DNA of 64,000 nucleotides. It comes from Flemingiibacterium sp045578725 (GTDB lineage Bacteria > Bacillota > Clostridia > Oscillospirales > CAG-272). The stretch spans positions 19,407 to 83,406 of the forward strand of contig JAZNKS010000018.1 of the NCBI GenBank assembly GCA_045578725.1, read 5' to 3'. Each line of letters opens with the position of its first letter. The stretch's first letter is position 1. Positions 53,095-61,718 of the stretch are shown piece after piece. Below the pieces are notes generated by a model. It was not told where the DNA came from and did no database searches. It saw only the letters and a program-made list of their open reading frames with translations. A program made the position numbers and the translations under genes.

Positions 53095-53781
53095 TTAATT
53101 ATATACATCCGTATAGCGTACGGTGATTTCGGCTCCCGGCGGGACGGCCCCCTTTTCAAAGACGGCGAGGATCTGCCAGTATGCCATATCGCAGGTGCCG
53201 ACCTCGGGGAGCAGACGGTCGATGTAGAGAATGGCGCTCTCACCGGTCGGCACGTTCAGGCCCTCCACGCGGTGGCGGATGGAGCCGCTCGACTCTGTTT
53301 TATAGACCACGACAAGCTCCCAAGCCTCAAAGAATGCCTCCCCGTACCGGGCGCCGGTTTCGGGATCCAGAACCGCATCCAGCTCGGCTTTGGTGCGGAT
53401 GACAACGGGGGCGGTGCCGTTCGTGATGGGATCGCGGATATAGCGGACATCTTCCGGAAAATAGTGGAAGGTGTCGCCGACGGTTCCGACGGTATCGCCG
53501 GAAGCTCCGACCGTATCGCCGGAAGCACCGGCGGTATCGCCGGTGCTGGAAGCTCCTGCCGTGCCGGTGGGTTCGATCTCGCTGCCGGATGGCGCGTCCC
53601 AGCGGCCGATCATCAGCAGACAGCCGGCAATCAGAACAAAGCAGGCTGCCGCGGAAAGCCACGGCCACATCCGCGGGATCGGACGTGCCGCTTTTTTTGC
53701 GGCCCTGCGCAGGGAATCGACCTCGGCGGCCAGATCCTCGTCCAGCCCATCCATGACCAAAAGAATTCGTTCGGCGTTCAC
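53095..53781 (-). CDS. membrane protein, probable anti-sigma partner
   Basis: The 228-residue product has a cytoplasmic N-terminus with a charged helix (ERILLVMDGLDEDLAAEVDS), one membrane helix at about residues 40-60, a low-complexity GDT-rich linker at 76-104, and an extracellular domain of unknown fold (YFPEDVRYI, VVIRTKAELDAVL). It overlaps the sigma factor gene by four bases, which is the usual position of an anti-sigma factor, although no zinc-binding motif is present. I infer the role from gene order. The linker is encoded by a 21-base tandem repeat. Confidence 0.6.
   Translation of the reverse strand: MNAERILLVMDGLDEDLAAEVDSLRRAAKKAARPIPRMWPWLSAAACFVLIAGCLLMIGRWDAPSGSEIEPTGTAGASSTGDTAGASGDTVGASGDTVGTVGDTFHYFPEDVRYIRDPITNGTAPVVIRTKAELDAVLDPETGARYGEAFFEAWELVVVYKTESSGSIRHRVEGLNVPTGESAILYIDRLLPEVGTCDMAYWQILAVFEKGAVPPGAEITVRYTDVYN
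53471..53554 (-). repeat. four imperfect 21-base tandem repeats
   Basis: Units start at 53471, 53492, 53513 and 53534, each reading GTATCGCCGG or close to it on the plus strand. They encode the GDT-rich linker of the membrane protein and may change in copy number. Confidence 0.75.
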
Positions 53782-54338
53782 GGTGTGAATCCCTCCTTGA
53801 TTAAATATTCCTTCAGCTTCTGCCTTGTGCGGAAGAGAAGGGTCTTGGCGCGGCTTTCGCTCATGCCGCAGTAGGCGGCCACATCCTTCAGCGGGTCGAG
53901 AAAATAGTACCGCCCGATAAAGGTCCGCCGCTCATCCGCCTTCAGCGAGCGGAGGAAGCGTTTCAGAAGCTCACAAAGAAGCTGATTTTCCAGCTCCTGC
54001 TCGGGGGAATCGGTTTCGCTCATAATATTCTCCATTTCCGACAGGGAGAGGGCATACTGGCCCGCCTGCCGCCGCGCGGCATTCTTCTGACGGTATCGGC
54101 TGATGGCAATCCGCCGTGTCAGCTTGGCAAGGTAAAGGCGAAGCTCGGCCGGCTCATGGGGCGGGATGGAATTCCACGCGGCCAGATAGGTATCCTGCAC
54201 GCTCTCCTCGCTGTCGGGCGGATCGGCGAGGATGTTCATCGCAATCTTCATCAGATACGGATGATATTTCTCCTGCGTCTTCACGATGGCGGCCTCCTGC
54301 CGGTCAAAATAGAGGCGGACGATATCTCGGTCCTCCAT
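53778..54338 (-). CDS. ECF-type RNA polymerase sigma factor 1
   Basis: Start 54338 gives 186 residues with GGAGGG six bases upstream; ATG 54344 is too close to that site. The protein has sigma region 2 (MKIAMNILADPPDSEESVQD, then TYLAAWNSIPP) and region 4 (LKADERRTFIGRYYF, CGMSESRAKTLLFRTRQKLK), the minimal ECF plan. It overlaps the membrane partner gene by ATGA. Its promoter, TGCAACC-N15-CGA, is shared with the second sigma gene at 57817, so both may be recognised by one or both of these factors. Confidence 0.85.
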   Translation of the reverse strand: MEDRDIVRLYFDRQEAAIVKTQEKYHPYLMKIAMNILADPPDSEESVQDTYLAAWNSIPPHEPAELRLYLAKLTRRIAISRYRQKNAARRQAGQYALSLSEMENIMSETDSPEQELENQLLCELLKRFLRSLKADERRTFIGRYYFLDPLKDVAAYCGMSESRAKTLLFRTRQKLKEYLIKEGFTP

Positions 54339-54374
54339 GCGCATCCCTCCTTTTTTGTGGGTTCACCCATAATC

Positions 54375-54399
54375 TCGCAGAAAATGGCATTCGGTTGCA
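54375..54399 (-). promoter_or_regulatory. ECF-type promoter of sigma gene 1
   Basis: On the minus strand TGCAACC (54393-54399), 15 bases, then CGA (54375-54377). The same arrangement, including GAAT directly after TGCAACC, lies upstream of sigma gene 2. Confidence 0.65.
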
Positions 54400-54450
54400 G
54401 TTTTGCGGGATTTTTTTGCGCGTGGCCGCATCCCGTCCTCCCGCCTGCGC

Positions 54451-57156
54451 TTATTTCTTATCCGAACAAACGGTGAAATGATCGATGTAATCGCCGAATT
54501 GGGAGCTGAACATCCCGTGCTCGATGTCCGCCCAGGTGAGATTCTTGTCGTGCACCAGCACCCAGCGGGTGATGATCCCGCCGGAGGCCGTCTTCTGATG
54601 AAACACGGACAGATACCGGTAGCGGCGATGTGTCTGCCCGTCCGCACCGGAAAGAATCAGCGTATACCCATCCTTATTATAGGTGAGGCGGATTTCGGTC
54701 ATGGACGGATAATCCTTCCGCATGGCGCGGTAATATTCCTCGCTGCAGGTGTCGGGATCCAGCGTGTGCCAATGCACAAGCGCGATTTCGGCATCTGTGC
54801 CGGCATCGCACCGGGCAAGGAAGGTTTCCCACGCATCCGCGCCGGATGTGAGATCACCGTCCTCGAGGATGACCGCACCGTCCGCTCTTGCTTTTTTAAG
54901 CGCGGCGGGATCGCTGGCTCTGGCCGGACTGTGGGTATAGAGATACCGGTAATCCTCGCCCGCCTCGGCCAGCACCGTGCTGTAATCCGGTGTGTCCGCC
55001 AGCGCCCATATACTCCAGCGCCGGGAGGAAGCCCCCTCGCTTTCGGTGAAGGTGGTGAGAAGCGCGCCCGTTTTCACCGATTCCCCGGCGGCCACGGTGC
55101 GCTCGTAGCGGTAGACCTCGCCGTCAATCGGCACCCAGAGATAGGAGCCGAAGGCCCCTTCCATCCCGGAGGTGTCGGGCACCATCACCGTGCGGGCCTC
55201 CCGCCCGATTTCGGCGACGGCACGATCATCGGCATCGTAGAAGACCGTCTTCACCTGCAAAGCATCCGCCTCCGTATCCCACGGCCAGAGAAGCATCTCA
55301 TGCCCGGACAGATGGGAGGCCGTCCACGTTTTCTCCGAGCCGTCGGCGAGTGTCAGAATCCGCTCGGCGCGGACAATCGCCTTATTGGCAATCAGCATCA
55401 CCTCAAAGGTTTTGGCCGGATCCCGCTCACCGGTGCGATTCATCACGGCCGGATCGGGGCAGACGAAGATGCCGTTCTCCGCACCGGCGGCCTCGGGATA
55501 GGTATGGCAGGCGATCAGGCGATAGCCGGATTCATCCTTATTATAGGAGAAGACGGCAAAGCCGAGCGCCGATTCACCGGGGGCGGGAACTGTCACGCCG
55601 TCCCGATAGGGCGTGTCATAGGCCCGGAAGGCCGTGATCATGAAGCCCCGGTGATTGCCGTCAAAATGGGTGTGGAAGATTTCCACATCGCCGCCGACGG
55701 TACCGGCCAGCGAGCGCTCATGGTATTCGCCGGTCAGATGGGTCCCGCCGAAGGTGCTCTCCAGCCGGCAGAGCCAATAGAGGAAGGAATCGTCCGAATA
55801 TTCCTGATGCCGCTCGCCGATGTCTTCAAGCCCGAAGCCGAGCAGAATGTCGCCGTTTCTGGCCCGGCAGGCGATGTACATTTCATCACTTTCTTCAAGG
55901 TGCAGGATGTAAGAATCGGTGATGCCGCCGGTTTCATACTTCCGCCGCCAGCCGTCGGCGTATTCGGTATAAGAATCCAGCTCCGCTTTGTCCAGCGTGT
56001 AGGGAAGCATCCGGCCAAGAAGGGCGAATTTCCCGTCCTCGCCCCGCTCCCACAGGCCAAGATCCGCCGTGATGCAGAAGCGCGGCGTGTCATTATCGGG
56101 GGAGATGTCGGCATCGGGCACGCGGTAGAGAACCTCGGCGACCCGATAATCGGCGCCCCAGAGCCGCCCGTCGCTCGCCGATCGGACCCCGATCAGGCAG
56201 ACGGCTGCTCCAAGGCAGAGAAGCAGGGAAAGGGCGATGACCCACACGGCCGGCTTCTTCCATTTGGCGATGTTTTGGATCCGGGGAAGGGTGTCGCCCT
56301 CGCCGAAGGCCAGCGGTGCGCAGGAGGGCATCCGCCGTCCCGTGGACAGCCGGATCAGCGAGGCCGAATAAGCGGCGCGGATCCGGGGGCCGGCACGGCG
56401 CAGAACCGCCTCGTCGCAGGACATTTCCATATCCCGGCCCGACAGGTAAAAGGCGAGCCAGACCAGCGGATGGAAGCAATAGAGGCAGAGGGTGAGCCAT
56501 GCGATCAGGCGGAAGATGGGATCCCCCCGCCGGATGTGCTGTTTTTCATGGAGGAGAATGAATTCCCGCTCGTCATCCAAAGGACCCGCGGGCAGGTAGA
56601 TCCGGGGGCGGATGAGCCCCAGAACGAAGGGGGAATCGATGGCATCGGATTCATAGACCCCCTCCCATAGGCAGACGGCGCTCCCGATCCTTCGCTTCAG
56701 CCGGATCAGCGCGATCACGCCGCAGACAAGCATCGCTGTCATGCCGGCAAGCCAGAGATAGCGAAGAAGGAGCAGGGCGACGTTTCCGATATCCGTGACG
56801 ATGATGCGGCGGGTGCCGTCCGCTTCAAAATCGGCGGTGGGAATCCGCTGGGGGCCGATGCCGCCGTTGATTGTGTCGCCGATGGCCCCGAGTGCGGCCG
56901 ATGCCGCATCGATAGGCCCAAGATCCTCGCCAAGAAGCGCATAGGAGGCGGCGGCTGGCTCCGTACGCTCAAGGAGCGCGGCGGGCGATTCAAAGGTGAC
57001 GGGCAGAAGCAGGCGGACGAGCACAATGGACCAGAGCGCATAGGAAAAGATCTTCGGCGCCCGCTTCAGCAGAAACCGCAGAAGCAGGACGGCCAGAATC
57101 ACCGGAATCGCCGCCCGGCCCCGATCAAACAGCTCCAGAAAGATCCGCTCGCTCAT
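54451..57156 (-). CDS. BlaR1/MecR1-type (M56) sensor protease
   Basis: The 901-residue protein has four membrane helices and, between the third and fourth, a cytoplasmic metalloprotease domain: ILLHEKQHIRRGD (His203, Glu204, His207 as HEXXH) and DMEMSCDEAVL for the third ligand. When a signal is sensed outside, M56 proteins cleave BlaI-type repressors. The C-terminal part (about residues 335-901) is extracellular and very large, but I find no STxK or YGN set as in beta-lactam sensors, only an isolated KTG. It should therefore sense something other than, or in addition to, beta-lactams. It overlaps the repressor gene by four bases. Confidence 0.85.
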   Translation of the reverse strand: MSERIFLELFDRGRAAIPVILAVLLLRFLLKRAPKIFSYALWSIVLVRLLLPVTFESPAALLERTEPAAASYALLGEDLGPIDAASAALGAIGDTINGGIGPQRIPTADFEADGTRRIIVTDIGNVALLLLRYLWLAGMTAMLVCGVIALIRLKRRIGSAVCLWEGVYESDAIDSPFVLGLIRPRIYLPAGPLDDEREFILLHEKQHIRRGDPIFRLIAWLTLCLYCFHPLVWLAFYLSGRDMEMSCDEAVLRRAGPRIRAAYSASLIRLSTGRRMPSCAPLAFGEGDTLPRIQNIAKWKKPAVWVIALSLLLCLGAAVCLIGVRSASDGRLWGADYRVAEVLYRVPDADISPDNDTPRFCITADLGLWERGEDGKFALLGRMLPYTLDKAELDSYTEYADGWRRKYETGGITDSYILHLEESDEMYIACRARNGDILLGFGLEDIGERHQEYSDDSFLYWLCRLESTFGGTHLTGEYHERSLAGTVGGDVEIFHTHFDGNHRGFMITAFRAYDTPYRDGVTVPAPGESALGFAVFSYNKDESGYRLIACHTYPEAAGAENGIFVCPDPAVMNRTGERDPAKTFEVMLIANKAIVRAERILTLADGSEKTWTASHLSGHEMLLWPWDTEADALQVKTVFYDADDRAVAEIGREARTVMVPDTSGMEGAFGSYLWVPIDGEVYRYERTVAAGESVKTGALLTTFTESEGASSRRWSIWALADTPDYSTVLAEAGEDYRYLYTHSPARASDPAALKKARADGAVILEDGDLTSGADAWETFLARCDAGTDAEIALVHWHTLDPDTCSEEYYRAMRKDYPSMTEIRLTYNKDGYTLILSGADGQTHRRYRYLSVFHQKTASGGIITRWVLVHDKNLTWADIEHGMFSSQFGDYIDHFTVCSDKK

Positions 57157-57524
57157 GTTTCCTCCTCCCGCATGGAATCGAGAATTTTCTTCATGGCCTC
57201 GATTTCACGCTCCGAATAGCGGCGGCGGTGGGAGAAGGCGGTGAGAAAGGCCGGAAGCGAGCCTCGGAAGGTGTCCTCCACAAATTGCTCGCTCTGTGCC
57301 GCGCGGAACTCCTCCCGGCGGATGCGGGAGGTGACACATCCGCCCTCATTCTGAAAGAGTCCGCGCTCGCAGAGCCGGCGCAGAACGGTATAAGAGGTGG
57401 ATTTCTTCCACCCAAGCTCCGCCTCGGCAAGGATCGCCAGCTCCCGCGAGGTCAGCGGCTCCTTATCCCAGATGATGGCGGCAAAGCGGGCTTCGATTTC
57501 GCCCAGATGCAGATCGTTTGACAT
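57153..57524 (-). CDS. BlaI/MecI-family transcriptional repressor
   Basis: The 123-residue protein has the winged helix of BlaI/MecI: IEARFAAIIWDKEPLTSREL, LGWKKSTSYTVLRRLCERG (recognition helix) and a wing ending in SRIRREEF, followed by a dimerisation helix (FVEDTFRGSLPAFLTAF). It represses its own operon through TACA-N3-TGTA dyads in the promoter and is released when BlaR cleaves it. Start 57524 has GGAGCA upstream. The partner sensor overlaps it by four bases. Confidence 0.9.
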   Translation of the reverse strand: MSNDLHLGEIEARFAAIIWDKEPLTSRELAILAEAELGWKKSTSYTVLRRLCERGLFQNEGGCVTSRIRREEFRAAQSEQFVEDTFRGSLPAFLTAFSHRRRYSEREIEAMKKILDSMREEET

Positions 57525-57540
57525 GGTGTGCTCCTTGGTT

Positions 57541-57579
57541 TACAGGATGTAGACTGTGATACTATTCTACACGCTGTAG
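57541..57579 (-). promoter_or_regulatory. BlaI-type operators
   Basis: Two dyads share TACA-N3-TGTA: 57541-57551 between promoter and start, and the longer CTACACGCTGTAG at 57567-57579, which overlaps the -10 box. They resemble the known TACA-TGTA boxes of bla/mec operons. Confidence 0.75.
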
Positions 57580-57592
57580 ACCGAAATGTCAA
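57564..57592 (-). promoter_or_regulatory. promoter of the blaI-blaR operon
   Basis: On the minus strand TTGACA (57587-57592), 17 bases, TAGAAT (57564-57569). One BlaI-type dyad covers its -10. Confidence 0.78.
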
Positions 57593-57754
57593 GCCCCCCG
57601 GATAAGGATTTACATTTTGTTAAAATATGAAGAATCCGGGAACAAATCGGTCGGGCTGTCCGTCTAAAAGGGCAGAAACCGTCATCGGAGGAAGAACGAA
57701 AGTACGGCGGAATCCGAAAAGGGCAGGGTATGGACAAAAAATTTTCCCATTCCA

Positions 57755-57779
57755 TGCAACCGAATCCGGATTTTTTCGA
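57755..57779 (+). promoter_or_regulatory. ECF-type promoter of sigma gene 2
   Basis: TGCAACC (57755-57761), 15 bases, CGA (57777-57779), 37 bases before the start at 57817. It is the same motif as at 54375-54399. A separate GGAAC (57639) with GTCTAA (57662) further upstream is a weaker candidate. Confidence 0.65.
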
Positions 57780-57816
57780 CCGGATAGGTGAAGAGCTTTT
57801 CAATGGAGGAACCGGG

Positions 57817-58374
57817 ATGGAGGACAAACGAATCATCGAACTGTATTTTGCCCGGAATGAGCGCGCCATCGCCGAGAGCGATGCCAAATACGGGCGGTAC
57901 TGTCATGCCATCGCGCTTGGCGTGCTTTGCGACCGCCTCGATGCCGAGGAATGCGTGAACGATACCTGGGCCGATGCCTGGAATGCCATCCCGCCCCACC
58001 GGCCGTATGTGCTGTCGGCTTTCTTCGGCAAAATCACCCGCCGGATTGCCATCGACCGATGGCGGTGCAAGACAGCCGCAAGACGGGGCGGCGGCGAGAT
58101 GGAGCTCGCGCTGGAGGAGCTGGAGGAATGCATCGCCCACCCTTTGAGCGTTGAGCAGGCCGTCGAGGCAAAGCGGCTGGCCGAGGTCATGCGTGCCTTT
58201 GTTTCGGCTCTGCCATCTGCCGAGCAGAAGGTTTTTGTCCTCCGCTATTTTCATCTGGAGCCTCTGGAAGCGATCGCCCGGCGGCTCGGATTCTCGCAGA
58301 GCAAGGTCAAATCCATGCTGATGCGAACCCGGAAGAAGCTGAAAGGCCAACTGGAGGAGGAAATGTTTTTATGA
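57817..58374 (+). CDS. ECF-type RNA polymerase sigma factor 2
   Basis: Start 57817 has GGAGGAAC seven bases upstream; the longer frame from 57730 would contain the promoter. The 185-residue protein has region 2 (CHAIALGVLCDRLDAEECVN, then DTWADAWNAIPP) and region 4 (LPSAEQKVFVLRYFHLEPLE, LGFSQSKVKSMLMRTRKKLK). It resembles sigma factor 1 in plan, including the MEDRDIV/MEDKRII start. It overlaps its membrane partner by four bases and heads an operon that includes a serpin. Confidence 0.87.
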   Translation: MEDKRIIELYFARNERAIAESDAKYGRYCHAIALGVLCDRLDAEECVNDTWADAWNAIPPHRPYVLSAFFGKITRRIAIDRWRCKTAARRGGGEMELALEELEECIAHPLSVEQAVEAKRLAEVMRAFVSALPSAEQKVFVLRYFHLEPLEAIARRLGFSQSKVKSMLMRTRKKLKGQLEEEMFL

Positions 58375-58955
58375 ATGCCATCGATTTGCTGGAAGCGATC
58401 GGCGAGCTGGAGGAGCCGGTGATCGCGCGGGCAGAGCGCACCCGGATTCATCCGCGCATCTGGCTCCGGGCGGCGGCGGGGACTGCGGCCGCCTGTCTGC
58501 TCCTTGCCGTGATGGTCCCCTACGCGCGGATCGTCTTTGGCGGATGCGGCGCGGCCGCTCCCGACGAGCATGAGTTGGTCATCGATCTCCCGACTGCGGG
58601 CAGCGCCGAGGGGATCCGCTTCACGGCCGAAATCACCGACGGCCGGAGCGATTGGGTCATCACCGATCCCGAAAAATGCGCCGCCATCGCCGCCATGCTG
58701 GAGCGGCTCATGAGCGCTGAAGTGCCGGATACCGAACTCTCCGTCGAATCGGAGATGAGCGAATCCCCCGCGGCCCGGCCCGAATCGGCGGAGGGCACCG
58801 AAGTGCCCCCGACTCTGACCGTCATCCTGATCGGGGAGGACGGCGGGGAGCGGGTCTGGCTATTGAAGGGCTGTCAGCTCTCGGATGGGGAAAGCACCGT
58901 CACGCTGGACGAAAAGACAGCCGATGAGCTCCGCGCCCTGCTGAATCCCCGATGA
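58371..58955 (+). CDS. membrane protein, probable anti-sigma partner 2
   Basis: The 194-residue product has a short cytoplasmic N-terminus (NAIDLLEAIGELEEPVIARA), one membrane helix at about residues 32-52 and an extracellular domain with a VESEMSESPAARPESAE linker and a WLLKGCQLSDGES strand. It overlaps the sigma gene by ATGA. Gene order and topology suggest that it holds the sigma factor inactive until an envelope signal arrives. No recognised anti-sigma zinc motif is present, so this is inference. Confidence 0.62.
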   Translation: MNAIDLLEAIGELEEPVIARAERTRIHPRIWLRAAAGTAAACLLLAVMVPYARIVFGGCGAAAPDEHELVIDLPTAGSAEGIRFTAEITDGRSDWVITDPEKCAAIAAMLERLMSAEVPDTELSVESEMSESPAARPESAEGTEVPPTLTVILIGEDGGERVWLLKGCQLSDGESTVTLDEKTADELRALLNPR

Positions 58956-58986
58956 GGGAAGAAAAACTGCCATGAAAGGAAACCGT

Positions 58987-60234
58987 ATGAAAAAGTCAAC
59001 CGTTATTCGTCTGATCGCCCTTCTTCTGTCGCTTCTCCTGCTTGCGGGATGCGGAGCGGGCGCAAACAATCTCATGGCCGGGCTCAAATCCGGCACACAG
59101 AAGGCCGGCACGATCCGTCCGGCCGATACCGCCGCCGTCACCGATTTCGCCGTCCGGCTGATGCAGGCCTCGGCCGACGGAAGCGGGAATCTGCTGATCT
59201 CGCCGCTCTCGGTGCTTGCGGCGCTGGCCATGACCGCCAACGGGGCAAAGGGCGAAACCCTTGCCCAGATGGAATTGGTGCTCGGCATGAAGCTCGGTGA
59301 TCTGAATCCGTGGCTTCTTGCTTACCGCACCGCGCTTCCCGCCGGGGAAAAATACAAGCTGAGCATGGCCAATTCCATCTGGCTGCGCGACGATCCCTCC
59401 TTTGCCGTGAACGGCGATTTTCTGCAGACCAATGCCGATTATTACGGGGCGGATATCTTCCGGGCTCCCTTTGATGAGGGCACCTGCCGTGAAATCAACA
59501 GCTGGGTGGAGGAGAACACCGACGGCATGATCAAAAATATCCTCGACCGGATCGGTCCGGATTCGGTGATGTTTCTGATCAACGCGCTGGCCTTCGATGC
59601 CGAGTGGCAGGAAATCTACGAGGAATATGCCATCCGCGAGGGCGAATTCACCGCAGCGGACGGAGCAAAAAAGACCTGCGAGCTGATGTGGTCCGACGAG
59701 AGCCTTTATCTTTCGGATAAGGATGCCGAGGGCTTCATCAAATTCTACAAGGACGGCAAATATGCCTTCGCGGCCCTGCTTCCGAAGGAAGGGATGGCGC
59801 TCGGCGATTATCTTTCCTCCCTCACGGGCGAGCGGCTGAACCGGATCCTTCTGGAGGCCCGGAACTGCCCGGTCGATGCCGCGATCCCGAAATTCGAGTC
59901 GGAATCGAAGGTGGAGATGGCCGAGCTGCTGACAGGGATGGGAATGGTTGATGCCTTTGACTCCGCGAAGGCCGACCTGTCCGGGATCGGTGAATCCACC
60001 CTGGGCAATCTCTACATCAGCCGTGTGATTCACCAGACCTATATCAACGTGGACGGCAAGGGCACAAAGGCCGGCGCGGCCACGGTGGTGGATGTCTGCA
60101 CCGAGGGCTGCATCGAGGAGCCCGTCACGCCGAAGCGGGTGGTGCTGGATCGGCCGTTCCTCTATATGCTGATCGACTGCGAGGCCAATCTCCCCTTCTT
60201 CATCGGCGTGATGACCGACCCGACCGCAAAATAA
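58987..60234 (+). CDS. serpin-type protease inhibitor, lipoprotein
   Basis: Start 58987 (GAAAGGAAA upstream) opens with a lipoprotein signal (LLLLAGC, Cys22); the frame from 58972 adds five residues. The 415-residue protein is a complete serpin: NLLISPLSVLAALAMTANGA, NSIWLRDDPSF, INSWVEENTDGMIKNIL, FLINALAFDAEW, the breach strand IHQTYINVDGKGTKAGAAT, and RPFLYMLID. The hinge GTKAGAAT (Gly359 as P15) is compatible with an inhibitory serpin. Counting from it puts Glu373 at P1 and Gly374 at P1', inside CTEGC. It would trap a protease outside the cell in an irreversible complex; the target is unknown. Confidence 0.88.
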   Translation: MKKSTVIRLIALLLSLLLLAGCGAGANNLMAGLKSGTQKAGTIRPADTAAVTDFAVRLMQASADGSGNLLISPLSVLAALAMTANGAKGETLAQMELVLGMKLGDLNPWLLAYRTALPAGEKYKLSMANSIWLRDDPSFAVNGDFLQTNADYYGADIFRAPFDEGTCREINSWVEENTDGMIKNILDRIGPDSVMFLINALAFDAEWQEIYEEYAIREGEFTAADGAKKTCELMWSDESLYLSDKDAEGFIKFYKDGKYAFAALLPKEGMALGDYLSSLTGERLNRILLEARNCPVDAAIPKFESESKVEMAELLTGMGMVDAFDSAKADLSGIGESTLGNLYISRVIHQTYINVDGKGTKAGAATVVDVCTEGCIEEPVTPKRVVLDRPFLYMLIDCEANLPFFIGVMTDPTAK

Positions 60235-60246
60235 AGGAGGCTTCCC

Positions 60247-61140
60247 ATGAAACGAAGATTTGCGCTGTTATTCCTGCTGCTGTTTCTGATTCTGCTTCTG
60301 CCGGTATCGGCCGATTTCGGCCCGAAGGAATCCGTCCGCGTGAGCATCGAGGGGCTGGATGGCCGCCGATGCTTCGGCACGCTCCTCTCCGAGCGGGATT
60401 CCACCGGCCCCCAATCCGTTTGGGACGGCAAGGAGGAGCATATTTATCTGGACGGCCTTGACATGGATATCTGGCGCGCCTTTGCCGGGTACGAGGATGC
60501 CGACGGCTATTATTTTCTGCAGATCGGCTGGGATGTGAGCGAATCGGCGGAGATCGCGTGGAAGTATTATCCGCCCTACCGCTTCAAGATTCTGCTCTAT
60601 TTTCCCGATGAGGGCTGCTTTGCCGTCAGCGATATCTGCGAAAAATATGCGTTTGACACCTATTACACCGTGCGCGTGGACGGCGATGCGATCACCTCGG
60701 CCGAATACGACGGGGATAAGAGCACCGATGCGCGCCTGGAGGCCTGGCGCTCCTACCGCTATAAGCAGGAGCTGATCTCGCTCGGCTGGCGGATTTTACT
60801 GACGATCCTTGTTGAGATGGCGATCGGTCTTGCCTTCGGTTTTCGCAAAAAGAAGGCTCTGCTGGTGCTGATTGCGGTCAACACCGTCACGCAGATTCTT
60901 TTGAATATCGCGCTGAACGTCATCAATTTCCATGCGGGCGAGTGGGCGTTTGTCTTCTTCTACGTCCTGCTTGAAATGGCGGTCTTCATCATCGAAGCCA
61001 TCCTCTATTCCGTCACCCTTCGTCGGATGAGCGAGCCTGCGCGGCCGGTACGCTTTTATGTCGGCTATGCGTTCCTTGCCAATGCGGTCAGCTTCGTCGT
61101 GGGCCTGATCCTCGCGCACGTCATTCCGGGGATCTTTTGA
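60247..61140 (+). CDS. membrane protein of unknown function in the serpin operon
   Basis: The 297-residue product has a signal peptide (LLLFLILLLPVSA), an extracellular domain of about 160 residues (SVRVSIEGLDG, RFKILLYFPDEGCFAVSDIC, YTVRVDGDAITS) and four or five membrane helices in the C-terminal 110 residues. It follows the serpin gene by 12 bases with AAAGGAGG before the start. I do not recognise a characterised family. Its place in the sigma factor 2 operon suggests a role in the envelope response. Confidence 0.6.
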   Translation: MKRRFALLFLLLFLILLLPVSADFGPKESVRVSIEGLDGRRCFGTLLSERDSTGPQSVWDGKEEHIYLDGLDMDIWRAFAGYEDADGYYFLQIGWDVSESAEIAWKYYPPYRFKILLYFPDEGCFAVSDICEKYAFDTYYTVRVDGDAITSAEYDGDKSTDARLEAWRSYRYKQELISLGWRILLTILVEMAIGLAFGFRKKKALLVLIAVNTVTQILLNIALNVINFHAGEWAFVFFYVLLEMAVFIIEAILYSVTLRRMSEPARPVRFYVGYAFLANAVSFVVGLILAHVIPGIF

Positions 61141-61187
61141 GAAAGGGCGGAGAGGGCACCCAATCAAACATAAAAACGGAGAATTTT

Positions 61188-61715
61188 ATGAAAACCACAC
61201 TTTCCATCCTTCTGCTGACCGCCGCGCTTCTGCTGGCGGGATGCACATCCGCCGGGGCGGGGGATCCCATGCCGATGCCGCCCGAAACCGATGCCCAAAA
61301 TGCCGATGCGGCGGATCCCTTCGGCTTCCTTGCCATGGAGGCGCATTTTGGAAAAGCGAAGGTTCGCGCCTGGCGCGGCACCTTCTCCTGGACCTCCGAT
61401 AACGGGCTCGGCATGAAAAATTCCACCCACGCCGACAGCGCCCATCCGCTGGAGGCGGCCGATTCCATGGAAATCCTGCCGGTCACCGGGCCGGGCGAGA
61501 TCACGCTGGTTTTCGCCGACAATCCGGATACCGTCGAGGTGAAGCGCTATCCCGTCGGCGGCAAAATGACCGACGGCGAGCCGGTTCCCTCCGGGGGGCT
61601 TACCTTTATGGCCGGGCCGGGCGAATATGTCTATGAAATCATCGCCCGCTGGATCGGCCCGAACCGAATCGATACCGGAACCGCGCATTTTGCCTTTCGC
61701 GTGAGCGGAAAATAA
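61188..61715 (+). CDS. small lipoprotein of unknown function
   Basis: Start 61188 (CGGAGAA upstream) gives 175 residues with lipobox LLLAGC (Cys18), a Pro/Asp-rich tether and a beta-rich domain with KVRAWRGTFSWTSDNG, ITLVFADNPDTVEVKRY and YEIIARWIGPN. It is the last gene of the sigma factor 2 operon, ahead of a strong terminator. No known domain is identified. Confidence 0.65.
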   Translation: MKTTLSILLLTAALLLAGCTSAGAGDPMPMPPETDAQNADAADPFGFLAMEAHFGKAKVRAWRGTFSWTSDNGLGMKNSTHADSAHPLEAADSMEILPVTGPGEITLVFADNPDTVEVKRYPVGGKMTDGEPVPSGGLTFMAGPGEYVYEIIARWIGPNRIDTGTAHFAFRVSGK

Positions 61716-61718
61716 CGA

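Noticed and set aside
57730..57816. N-terminal extension of sigma factor 2
   Set aside because: The extension overlaps the ECF-type promoter, and a good ribosome site lies just before the internal ATG at 57817.
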